Of a stretch of 64,000 bases of DNA, positions 51,201 to 62,215 are shown in pieces. Below the pieces are notes generated by a model that saw nothing but the letters and a program-made list of their open reading frames with translations, had not been told where the DNA came from and ran no database searches. Origin of the DNA: Archegozetes longisetosus (lineage: Eukaryota > Arthropoda > Arachnida > Sarcoptiformes > Trhypochthoniidae); contig JAEMBT020000003.1 of NCBI GenBank assembly GCA_018873245.2, positions 7,831,843 to 7,895,842 on the forward strand, written 5' to 3'. Made by a program: the position numbers and the translations under genes. Each line of letters opens with the position of its first letter. Within the stretch, counting starts at the first letter, position 1.

Positions 51201-53398
51201 TATTACAATAGATTTGTTGCTAATTGTGTTCGATTAATTAAAAAAGAGGACAATCTTTCAAAGGAATGAATTTGCTATCAAATCATCAAATGATTTATTG
51301 ATATCAGTAATAAGGCAAATAATCGTAAATATATTGGCCTTTAATTGAGTCAATGATCAACTGATTCAATGAACGATTAAGTGAAACAACAATACTATTG
51401 GTAATACAATTTAAATCTGTTTGGAAAAAACGGAAAATCATTTAATTAGAAGATAAGAAAAATAGATTTCATAAGAGGATTAAACAAATTATTTCCTTAA
51501 CAAATATTACTTACAGTTAATTATTATTATTATATATAAGAGCTATATAGAGTTACAACTAAATTTCTAAAATTCAATGACATAATTATTAATTATTTAG
51601 TTATAATAATAATAATAATAATAATAAAAGTAGTAATTAATTATATGATCAAAGTAAAGCATAACTTTACGATTCAATTGAAAACATATCACCGGTTCTC
51701 AATTACATTCTATGTATTCACTCGTTATAACGCCTCATTGGGTTTGGTTTAAGGGATCAGTAATTCATTACTAACATTAGTATTCATTTATTGCCTATGA
51801 CGCTCAGTATTAGTACAGAAATTGAATTACTTTGAAATGACAGCTGCCGTCAAAACGATTTCTACTAAAAACTAGTCGAATTATTTTTCAGTCTATTATT
51901 TGTTAAATTGAAGCCATATTTCAATTCAATTTATCGTTATTTGCATAAGTTAAATAAAAGTTTAGTACTAGAGAATAAGTGTTGTGATAAGGAGTTTAGT
52001 CACTTTTTGTTATTTGTTTTAACTGAAGGCTTACTTTATATAAACTTATTTAAAAGTTGTCGACATAGGATTGCGGAAGTGTTGCGACACTCGTAATAGC
52101 CCTATGAATCAGTTCTGATATAACTCAAATGTTGATCTAATATCAGTGAAAAGTTGTCAGAACTATCTCTTCCTGTTAATGAAACTTTCGGAATTGAAAC
52201 TAAAATTATAATTCTATTAATTGATTAGTGGAAAATCAATTAAATTGAATCATTCAACTAAATTATATGAATTTTCACTTTAGACATATATTTTGACAGT
52301 TTTGTCAATAGCATTGAATTTAATTTGAAGATACTTCATAGCTTGTGATTTTTCAGTTGCTTATGCTTTTGTTTTATAATATTGTTTGACTTAGATTTTG
52401 GTTTGGCTTTTCTTACACCAAAATCAATTTGGTTAAAACTAGCTTCAGTAATGAAATAAGATTGGCATAACTATAAATAATTATAATTTGCGTAATTACA
52501 AATAAGCATTCAAACTAATGTTTCAATTAATTCAATAATTTTGTTTATCTTTAGAAATAGAATAGTTTGCAGTCTACATTAACAAGTTCGATATTGGAGT
52601 TCAAATTCTTAAAATTAATTTGCATTCAAAAAATTGTGCATTTTATTACGCTTAATATCCCAACTAATCGATCGTTTAATTTTGCCTTTACTCTGATTAA
52701 GATGTCAAACATTAGATTATATTATGTAAAAGGACTTCAGGAATAGTCTCTTTAAAACTAAATGGTTCATAAGGTTTTAATTCGTTGGTAGGAGATTAAT
52801 ACTATATAAAACTAAATTTAAACAAGTTCGTATCTCGACAACTAATACTTTGAGTTAGAAAATTTTACTAAAGAACCTGAAAAGCTTTCAAGGTTATGCT
52901 ATTTCCTTATTACAAAAAAGTCTTTCGTTCATCGATATAATTACTTTATATATTAAATGACTAATACTCTCTACAAGAGTCGCACAAATTAATAAGGTAG
53001 AGAAAGGTAATTTTGCTTTGAAAATCAAACGATTCAAATTATTGAAGCGGATAGACCTGAACTCGTGCACTTTCGAAACAATTCAAGTTTCTAACAAAAT
53101 GGTAATTCATTTATTTAAAGTTAGATATGGCACATGTTAGGTTTCATATGTATGTTCAACTAAACATCAATATTTAGTTTTAAACTATCTCAAGGTTTAA
53201 TTTCTATGCACTCAAGTATTTCATATCTAGAAAAAAGCTGTTATTCAAAGTAAAACCAGAATCAAACTAACTATCATTGAAATCAGATCACTTATAGAAA
53301 ATATCATCAACTCTTAATCAACAAGAATTACCAGCTATTGAACGGTAAGTTTGGTCGCTTGTCAAAGGAAATGCAATTTTAGATAGACCAGAGAGACG
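51201..53398. other. intergenic, upstream of Arf6
   Basis: AT-rich; the Arf6 promoter must lie just right of 51200. An open frame at 51908-52096 (+) has no features. An ATA repeat is listed separately. Confidence 0.5.
51602..51627 (+). repeat. (ATA)n microsatellite
   Basis: About eight ATA units 400 bp upstream of Arf6. Confidence 0.9.
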
Positions 53399-54440
53399 AC
53401 TATTGAAGACTTGAGCGATGATTGTCTTAAAATAGCCTTCAGTCAATTGACTTTAAAGTAAAGGTTTGCAGTCGAGAGATTCAGTAAAAGATGGAAGACT
53501 CTGATCGGTAAAGAACTGGAAAGCCAAACTGTATCTCATATTAGGTTTAATCGAATAGAACTGCATCGTTGAGCTGTGTCTCATCAATGCCCTTAAGACA
53601 ATTATTTACGTTGTTTGAGGGATGAAATCAATAAACCAAACAATGTATAGTTAGACTTTATCAATGCAGAATGCAGAAAAATGCAGACACAAAATATATT
53701 TTATCGAGAGTTGACATGAATGACAAAAGCATCGAATTGATTGCATCTAATTTACCGGCTTTGGAGTGTTTTTCCCTTAAAAAGTCTTAAGAAATGTCAG
53801 GTCTAAATCAGCGATAGTCTCGAAATCGCACAATTATTTGTAAATATATTTAAAAACTTTCAATCAATTGCAGTCGTAAACTTTGGGTACAATTAGTCGC
53901 AGAATGATATCAGGTCCTCCATTTCTCGAAGAGCTCAAAATTTGTAGACTAAAAGAACAGTGAGACATTACGTGTAAACCTTGGAGAAAAAGCATCAAAA
54001 CTATCGCAATCGAAGAATGCACTCGATTCAGAGAACCAGCCATTAAAAAGTTGAAAAGATTGTCTCCAAAAATCATAACATTAAGAGTTAGCTATGAGTG
54101 GGATTTTCGACGGTCATTCAATCAGTTTCAATGCTCTACAAAGCTTTCCCATACCTAAAGACCTTTGAATTTTTTAAAGAAGTTGAAGAACATACGAACA
54201 ATGTATTTTTGAGATTTATGCCCTGTTGTCTAGGTTTCCATTGTTGCATCCATTGCAATTCGCACTAATCCGAGTCAAAGTTGAAGATCTACTTTGATAC
54301 GATTCTGTCAAACTATCAATAGATTATCATCACTCGATTTGAATACATTTCCATTCCTTCAATGGTTCCAAACTAGTTGTAAGTTCTTTTCGTGACCGTG
54401 CAAACGATAACTTTTGATAGGTTAGTTTTTATAGTGAGTA
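53399..54440 (+). pseudogene. dead F-box / leucine-rich repeat gene
   Basis: Recognisable pieces occur in order but in all three forward frames with internal stops. At 53399: TIEDLSDDCLKIAFSQLTLK, a stop, then RFAVERFSKRWKTLIGKEL, which fits an F-box (DLxDDCLxxIFxxL...R..V..RW). At 53722: DKSIELIASNLPALECFSL, a leucine-rich repeat. At 53904: MISGPPFLEELKICRLK, then IKTIAIEECTRFREPAIKKL and SPKIITLRV, more repeats. A functional ancestor would be a substrate adaptor of an SCF ubiquitin ligase. Stops and frame changes are too many for introns to explain. A parent gene elsewhere in the genome is expected. Confidence 0.7.
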
Positions 54441-55026
54441 GAAATCCAAAAAAGTAGCTATTTGAACTTTGTTGGTGTCATAGTCCACGACTGAAGAAAG
54501 GTTAGCTTTCAGCTATCGACAGAAAAAGATTATCCCGAATGCCACCAAATCTCAATAAGTTTTATAGAAATATTTAATGAAAGATATTGATTATACTCCT
54601 GAAGTTTTTTCAAACATAGACCACATTTGTTTAAAAGATATACTTAAAACCAATTATTTCTATTTATTATATCAAATTTTTATTTCGAGTTTGGAAATTT
54701 TTTAAAATAAAGATACGCGACGAACAACTCTTTATAATTATGTTATTTATTCTGATCTAACTTGAGTCTAAGAGATAATTGTAATAAAATATATTGCATG
54801 AGTAATAATAAATCTCATAGGACTAGTAATAATCATCGAACGATTTAAATGAAGACGAATTTCCACATATCTGCTAAGTTCAAGTGGTCTTTAAATTAAA
54901 GATTTGATTGTAAACAAGCTTTAACAACAATTGTAATGTGTAAAATAGAATGTATTGGTGTATACAATGCATAGAACTTGTGGTTCATTAGGCAATACGA
55001 GAGCGTGTTTTCACCAAAAGTTAAAC
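54441..55026. other. 3' region of ORP9
   Basis: No gene. TTTATT at 54746-54751 (AATAAA on the minus strand) could be the ORP9 polyadenylation signal. Confidence 0.4.
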
Positions 55027-58000
55027 TTATTTTCTTGCAGTTAAGGGATTATTGTAGTACCAATTGTCGCCTAATGAATGGAAGACCTAAAACCAATTTC
55101 GAGGTTCAAATCATTAGTCTCAATCTTTGGGAAACTATTTTATCTATTGATTATACCCTGTTTTCCCATTTCAGTCCTTTTTCTTGCCTTTCCTTGACGA
55201 GTTCCCTCTGCTTTTGCTCTACAGAGAACTTGGACGAGGTGGCAGTACTCACGTCCTGCTGCTTGAGAGCGGCGGTCACTTCTTTCCAAAGATTGCGAGA
55301 TTCGAAAGATTCCTGTTGACTGATTGGTTTGACTTGCTTCTTGATGATTGGTGTCGCTTTGGTGTCAATGAATAATTCTGTTTTTCCAGAATTAGTCCAC
55401 TTTGCTTGCATTATACCATTCCATTCACCCGTAACAGTGAGTATAGATTTTTTCGTTGGTGGAGGGCTGAAAACTTCAGCGTTTATTCGATGCTTTTTTC
55501 CTCCATAAAAAGGCTGCAATCATGATTGTAATTTTGTGAAGAGTTCGAGTTAAGAGCAAGTATCAACTAAGTAATTTGAGCAATTAATACCTTAGTTAGA
55601 AACTCAATATTGGCGGAGAAACCTGTTTGTTGACAGGTAATAGTAACTGGTCCTCCGAGTTCGACCCACGGGACTGTCAATATGGACCTGCCGTAAGCAC
55701 TGGGAAAATTACACACATATTCTTCTCCTTTGTCTAATAAGTAAATAGATCCGTGCCCGACATTATTCACACCGATACTTAAACCCAAAAATTTGCTTTT
55801 AGTCCAAATGTGAGCTTTTGAATGATCGAAAAACACGAAATAAGTGACAGTATCATAGATAATATATTTTAAAAAATAAAATACCAGAACACATGATGCG
55901 TTTTTCAACATGTTCGGCATAGAAGGCAGAAATAGGTGGATGATGTGATACTTGTTCGGCTATGAATGTTAAATTATTAGTCCCAGCCCAGGGAATCGGA
56001 CCATTGGAAACATTTTGTTCCTAAAGTAAATTGAAACTATAACTTAACTGAATTACATTAAGAGTTTAGTTGACTCAACAGAATTCGAAGTCATTCCGGG
56101 AACGTTCCAATAGCACTTAAAAACTTCTCCAAGAACTGGATTATAAGGTTTCTTAGCTATGGAGCTTTTGCGTCCAGCATGAAATGAGGACAAATACCAC
56201 TTCAACACTTGCACCATACGATCTTGAGGCGTTGGGCAATCAGTTATACTAAAATAGAAATGGTTTGGACTTATATCAAAGCAAGCAAGCAATTAATGAT
56301 CAGAAGATACCTGACAAAGATGTCGGGATGGGCGAAGAAATCTGCATACATTTCTAGTAAAGAACGTCTCTCTAATATAAAAGTCGGTAAAACAACTTTA
56401 GTTAAATCCATTCCTATTTTGACTTGAGATATAAGATGAGAGATAACACTTCCATGATTTTCAATGCTTCCCAGCTCATCTTCTTCACTCTCATACATCA
56501 AGTCATAATCTATTGAGTTATTTAGAGCAGAATTATTTTGTAAGTTCATATTTTCTAAGTCGTCTGGTGTTTCATTCACTTGTTTAATAGGGGTTGGGAT
56601 CACAGAAGTTTCTTCAGGTGCATCATAATAAAAGTCATCGTCATCACTACTACTATAAGACACTTCAGGCACGGAATGTAAATTTAGAACTGATTCATTG
56701 TCAGGATTGCGCACATCTGAATAGCTACGATCTGATTGAGGACGGGATAGTTTTGACAACAAAGTACTACTACTACTAGTGTCTGGTTGCGTCACATTTG
56801 ATACGTAATTGAGCGACTCTTCAGTCACAGCTGTGTTCGTCTGCTGCGAATCATTACTGATCGAAAGGTCTGATTGGGGAACAACATTGTTAGTGAAGAC
56901 TCCGTTTACCGGATATGCTGTGTTCTGTTGATTGATAACAAAATACTAATTAAAAGTTAAAATATTATCAGTTTAATAAGAGGATTTTCGATACCTTTGC
57001 GATCTGCAAGAGAACTATTGTATGCTTAACGCCATCCAAGAGTGTTAATGTTTTGGCTTTAATGGCTAATATTTTTTCTTTATCTAATTGATTGGAAGCA
57101 TTTTCAATCTTACTATCTAATAGTTTAACTTGGTTGATCAGTAACTGCAAATAAACGTCAGTTTCTGTTAGCTTTCGTTCAAAGTCGGAAAGTGTTGGCA
57201 CTTGAGTTTGATCGGTCTTTTTAGCGCGTCTTCGATGAGTATGTCGTAAGATAGTATCTTCTAAAGCAGTGACCCAACGGGTTTTTTCTTCTGCGTCATG
57301 TGCTTAAGGCAGAGACAAATCACAAGTTATATAAGTTTACAAATTTCAGTCAAACTATTATACTCTCAACAGATAAAAGAATAACAAATATTCTGTATTC
57401 ACAAGAATATAAAGAAAGGCCACAACAATAGGCAATAGGCTTTTAACAAAATTAAATTTTGACTATTAATTGATTAAGAGATTCGGAGAAATATGGAAAC
57501 GACATATACTTATTGTATATTCCGATAAAGCTATAGGTTGAGTGCAAGCAGAAGCAGTACTGTTTGCGCAATCCTATCCATACAATCATATCTAATGTTT
57601 AATAAATTCTACAATTATTCAGCAGAGAATGCGTACTTCGACTGTTCGATCGACAAATTAAATGCTCATAATACTATTTGCGGCCCTCAAAAACTTCAAT
57701 TCTATAAGTTTTCGATAATGAAACAAACTACACAAACTATAATAGGCTTTTTATGGATCCAAATTAACTCGATTTAAAGCTCATTATTATTGATGACTAG
57801 ACATTTGCTTTGAGTATATTTGAGCAATATTACATTATATATTAGTGAGTAAGGAATACCTTGAAAATGAAACATTTTTCCGTCTACTGTTATCGTGAAA
57901 GTACTGTCGTCTTCGTCGTCAATACCAATAACTGCTCCCTTTTGATAAGAAACAATTATTCACTAAATATAACAACTTAGAATAATAAAGTTATCATAAG

Positions 58001-58307
58001 ATAAATTAACTGTGGAGATAACCTTAAGTGAGAGTTAAGTTAGAAAACACTTATGGATAGCAATCAATACCTTTAGTCTGACACAACCCCTTCGGTCGCC
58101 TTTTATCATCTTTTCTTTTGACTGCAAACAGATAAAAACAAGGAGTTAATGGAAATAAATGAGAGTTATAGGTATCGAATATTCAAGTGAAAAACATGAT
58201 TGTCTTACAGTATAATAGCTGAGAAGTCCTGCATTATCGTCCAAGACAAACCATCGGTATTGCCAGCCTTTCATTACGTTAGTCCACTTGCAAAGCGGTC
58301 CCTCCAT
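55027..58307 (-). CDS. OSBPL9: oxysterol-binding protein-related protein 9
   Basis: Ten exons: 58307-58209, 58121-58071, 57938-57860, 57302-56995, 56924-56311, 56248-56080, 56020-55885, 55814-55591, 55513-55157, 55086-55027; 698 residues (human ORP9 736). It transfers lipid (PI4P/phosphatidylserine or sterol) at ER-Golgi/endosome contacts. An N-terminal PH domain (~1-105) includes [20 protein letters not shown] and [19 protein letters not shown], near-identical to human. A coiled region with [20 protein letters not shown] follows. An FFAT-like, VAP-binding motif FYYDAPE preceded by four Asp lies at ~277-283. The lipid-binding domain (~335-698) has [20 protein letters not shown] and the family signature EQVSHHPP. 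The last exon encodes [19 protein letters not shown]. All phases close and every intron is GT-AG. It is divergent from DEPDC1. Confidence 0.94.
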
Positions 58308-59155
58308 TTGTATTATGCTTACGATTTTACTACTAATTGTATGAATATTTACTCAATTCTAGTGATTCAATGTTTGTGTGGGTTGCTTAATACAAAATAA
58401 TGTTACATAATACATAAGGCAAAACGCCATCAAATATTTCGTAATTTATTTCTTAAATAATTCAGCGTAAGTCTAAAGTGATGCCAATTAGTGTTCAAAG
58501 CATTAACTATTAACAGCAGTTAAACCATTCTCAGATCAATTAATCACTCACTCATTAGTTATGTTTATATTAGTTTTATATTCTCAACAATAGATAGCAT
58601 AGCATATTATAGTTATGTAAAGCTCTTAAGCCCTTCCCTCTGGAGATTCGGAAACAACCCTAACTTGTAAGGTAAATGTTCGCTCTGTACTTCCCTTGAT
58701 TTGAGCATCGTATTAAGTGCATAACACTTATATGGAGCACTGAAACTTGCATTCCTTGTCTAACCTCCTAGAACGCCTTTCCCTAATCTAACCTAACTAA
58801 ATTAACATCTGTAGTGGTTTAGAACTTGTTTAGTTAGACTAGGTTTAAATTAGTTAAAGTAACACACGTGTGGTGTGTTAGACGTGGACTGCAAGTTTGA
58901 GTGGTCCATATAACTGTTGTATACCTATTAGACACTCAAACTAAAGCAAGTGTAGAACGAATATTTACCCTAAGCTCGTCCCACAACTCATTGAATGAAT
59001 ACAAAAACGGTTGAAAAGTAGCGCTAAAACTATTGGCTTTCGATTGAGGTTCGAATGAAAGTTTGGATTGAAACAAATAACTTTGTTTGGTTATGATAAT
59101 TATGTTTAGTTTAAATGTTTATTATTGATTCAATTTATTAGAAATATTTGTTAAA
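58308..59155. promoter_or_regulatory. shared upstream region of ORP9 and DEPDC1
   Basis: An 850-bp stretch between divergent start codons. It holds TAACACAC-gtgtg-GTGTGTTA with a CACGTG core at 58860-58880, and repeated TTAGTTA/TAACTAA motifs around 58790-58860. No TATA box is obvious. Confidence 0.45.
58860..58880. promoter_or_regulatory. palindromic E-box-like element
   Basis: A perfect 8-bp inverted repeat (TAACACAC/GTGTGTTA) with a 5-nt centre; it contains CACGTG, a canonical bHLH E-box. It lies between the divergent ORP9 and DEPDC1 genes, about 550 and 275 bp from their start codons. Confidence 0.4.
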
Positions 59156-62021
59156 ATGAGTGCTTTGAATCAATTGAACATTGGCGTCAACTCTCAGAAC
59201 AGAAATGATATGTTTAGAGCAACAAAAGTGGTATTAATTTAGATTTTTTGTTTAAAACCATTCTAAAACTCATTCATTAACTATTTAATGCCATATTTAG
59301 ACTATATTTTCTTAATTTGATTCTTGAGCTCAATTATTTTGAACTCAAATATGTAAAAATATAACAGAAAACTAAGTTTTATTACAATTGTTGAAACAGT
59401 GGAACGAAGTGTTGCATGCGTTTTATATCGGAATCAGTTTAAAGAAGCACAGAAAACATATGAGAAGTCATTCCGAGTGTTTTATTGCCTCTGAAGCAGT
59501 CGATTGGCTTACAAGCTATCTTCAAATCAGTCCACATTTCGCTAATCAAAATATTTCCAGGTCTTTCAAAATTGAACCTTTTATCAAACCATTAACTCAC
59601 TTTCTAAACATTTCATTTGACTCTAGATTTCAAGCATTAAATCTCTTAAGAAAGTACTTAAAGGCTAATATCATCGAAAAAGTGAATGCAAAGAAAGCAA
59701 ACTACGAATTTCAAGATAATAAAGATTTGTATCGTTTCACAAAACACGCCAATGAAAACTTACCATTCATTACAACATCAAATAGTTCACATGAAATCGA
59801 CTCAACTCCAAAGTTGACTAGATCTGTTATAAAAAAGCCAGTAGTTTTGCCTGAATTGACTTTGACTGAAAAAAGCCAAGTCTATAAACAGATATTTTTT
59901 CAAAGATGTAAATCACTGATACCAAGTATTGGTGACTTAGTGAGAAGAGATGAAGTTATTTCATTGTTTCTGATGCATAATTTGACTCGAATCAGCGCTA
60001 ATGGTGTCGTACAACTCACTGACAAGAGTGAAGATCTGCCACATTGGGTCATGTCTGCCATGAAATGCTTGGCTAATTGTATGTCTTTTGAATTATAAAA
60101 ATTTTAAGAAATGACTCATTTCTGTATTTCTAATAAAGGGCCGAAAGCTTCTGGTAGTGGCAGTTGTCTGCCCAAATATCCAGGTTTTGAGAATGACGTG
60201 TTCGCTGTTGTGAGAGATTACTTCGTCAACATTGGAATACCTTTGATTCCAAACCAATTGTACCCTTTAATGATTGCTGTTTACGATTTCTACATAGTTG
60301 AACCGAAAAATCCAAATAATCTCAATTTTCAGCCAAGTAATTCAAAAGCAAAGCTATCGCCTATTCTATTAGACATGGAAAAGCTCAAACGACAAGCCAT
60401 GAGTGCAAACGAATTGATGACATCAACTCCGATTCTAGAAAATCAAATTTCAACAACTGCTGAACTACCGTCCAATCATGTGTTTGAAACATTTTTTACG
60501 GGAGAAGTTCCGATTACTAAAATAGTTTCAATCGATGAATTAACGAATCTCTTCAAAATGGATCATAGAATAAAACGTTGTCACTCATTCTCAAACAGAG
60601 CAAATTCAATACATAAGACTCCGTCAACTGGAAAAATAGATCGTTTGTGCACTGATCACAATCTGAATGATAAGAGTCGTTATTTCGAAGCAGTGACGAC
60701 AATACCTCGCAAGTCAAACAAGTTTAAAAGTCCGATAGCAACCAATATCTACAAAACGAAATACGAATCGCCAGAATCTCTCGATAGTGATAGCAGTGGA
60801 ATCGGTTATTATAATTTTGGTTTCGCAATGCAGAGCCCTACAGAAGACGGAGAATACATGTTGAGTAAAAGTGTTTCATCGCTTTCCTCGATACACATGT
60901 CCGCGAAGTCTCATAACGACGAAAAAGACAATCTGAGCGCACAGTTCACTAAATCAAGTAATAATTCATCACAAAGTTCAAAGTCAAATCTGAAAACAGT
61001 AATCAACACAACAGATAGAAATGACGCTAAACTTGTGGAAGCACTTCAATGGAGTTTGTTTCTGATGCCACCCTCCAATAGACGACATTTACACTTATTA
61101 TTGCGTTTACTTTCAAAATTAATTTATAATCAAGAAATTAACTTGTTTGTTAGTCAGCACGCTTCACTCAAAGATTATGTAAGAATTAAAGACTTGGGTC
61201 GTCTTTCTATCAATTGTTGTAAGTCACGCATACGTTCAAGTTAATCACGGATATACTGTAGCTTAAGTTAACCCCGGTGTACTTATCTCAAATTAAATCT
61301 AAAAGTCGTTAACTTGAGTGTGAACGTGGTTTGCAACAATTGATGAAAAATCTCAAGACATAAACGACTTGATCGAAATAATGAAACATTGCCCTTTTTT
61401 AGATTTTGAATACGTTCACCAGAAGTATTTTGTGTGCTGCTAAAGAGAGCTTTTATGACGAACTAAAATCTCAGAAAATTGTATGCGTTTTGCTCGATAA
61501 TTGCAAAGACATCTTTAAAGTACCTGAAGATTTAATCAAAGAAGTTGAATGTCAATTAGTCGAAAAACGAAAACAAGTAATTTGTTTCTAACATAATGAT
61601 AAATACTATAACTCGTTCGCTTTATATTTAGAAATACTTAGATGAAAATTCACAAAAACCTTCATTACAATATTGTGAGCAAATAACAACCGATGAATTT
61701 GAACTTCAAAGAGATGTGCTGTCAGAATATGCTCTCGCAGATCTATTGCGAAGTATCATGACTGATGACAAACTGACTGATAGAGAAAAACTAAAATGGA
61801 TTAAGCAGGTAATTCATTGATTGTTAAATACTTAATGAACCTTTAGAACGATTATCTTTTTCTAGTTCAAACTGCATCACCCGAACGTTTACGAGCTATA
61901 CTTTACGAATCAAGTCAAAAGTTCTAACGAACAGAAAGATGATACACCAAAGACTTCGTCGTTAAATGTTAGATCACAGAATTCAAACTTATTAAAAAGA
62001 TTTCTATCGATTCGTTTGTGA
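59156..62021 (+). CDS. DEPDC1: DEPDC1 (DEP domain and RhoGAP-like) protein
   Basis: Seven exons: 59156-59230, 59400-59560, 59627-60078, 60139-61178, 61403-61576, 61632-61808, 61866-62021; 744 residues (human DEPDC1 811, DEPDC1B 529). The family acts in mitotic progression and transcriptional/Rho signalling control. The DEP domain (~20-105) includes FRATKVWNEVLHAFYIGISL and SEAVDWL (human YRATKLWNEVTTSF, GEAVDWL). The RhoGAP-like part has DLPHWVMSAMKCLANWPK and LMPPSNRRHLHLLLRLLSKL, matching human LPHWVLSAMKCLANWPR and LPPPNRRKLQLLMRMISRM. Catalytic competence is doubtful, as in the family. A Ser-rich insert (~340-520) separates the halves. The C-terminal KWIKQFKLHHPNVYELYF matches KLKQFQKEYPLIYQKRF. 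Intron 2 (66 bp) is in frame without a stop; its removal restores the DEP alignment. Intron 4 carries a MITE. Phases close exactly. Confidence 0.92.
61209..61344. mobile_element. MITE family B, copy 2, inside DEPDC1 intron 4
   Basis: A 136-bp element with 36-bp terminal inverted repeats (61209-61244 and 61309-61344) matching at 28 of 36 positions, outermost ATCAATTGTTG. The subterminal part (CACGCATACGTT) is shared with the 31348-31634 element. Without it the 224-bp intron would be ~88 bp. Confidence 0.75.
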
Positions 62022-62027
62022 CGGCTT

Positions 62028-62033
62028 TTTATT
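62028..62033 (-). terminator. possible polyadenylation signal of the PDZ gene
   Basis: TTTATT on the plus strand, i.e. AATAAA for the minus-strand gene, ~185 nt after its stop and only 7 nt past the DEPDC1 stop. Confidence 0.4.
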
Positions 62034-62094
62034 GCAGCAAAATTTTTAAATTAAAAATTATAAAATAATATAAAGTGATTGTCTATTAAAACAG

Positions 62095-62100
62095 AATAAA
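62095..62100 (+). terminator. possible polyadenylation signal of DEPDC1
   Basis: AATAAA 74 nt after the DEPDC1 stop codon. It lies inside the likely 3' UTR of the opposite-strand PDZ gene. Confidence 0.45.
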
Positions 62101-62215
62101 TAATAAGTAATAATAATAACAGAATTTATAGTAATTTTAGGAACGATTTAATAAACTTTGAAACAAGTGATGTCTAACTTTTGTAAATTTGTAGAAACGC
62201 TAGAAGTAGTTAGAG

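Noticed and set aside
58780-58796. CTAACCTAACT resembling insect telomere repeat units (CCTAA)
   Set aside because: Only one or two units in unique gene-flanking DNA; not a telomeric array.
59045-59056. GGTTCGAAT resembling a tRNA B box
   Set aside because: No matching A box, acceptor stem or anticodon arm around it.
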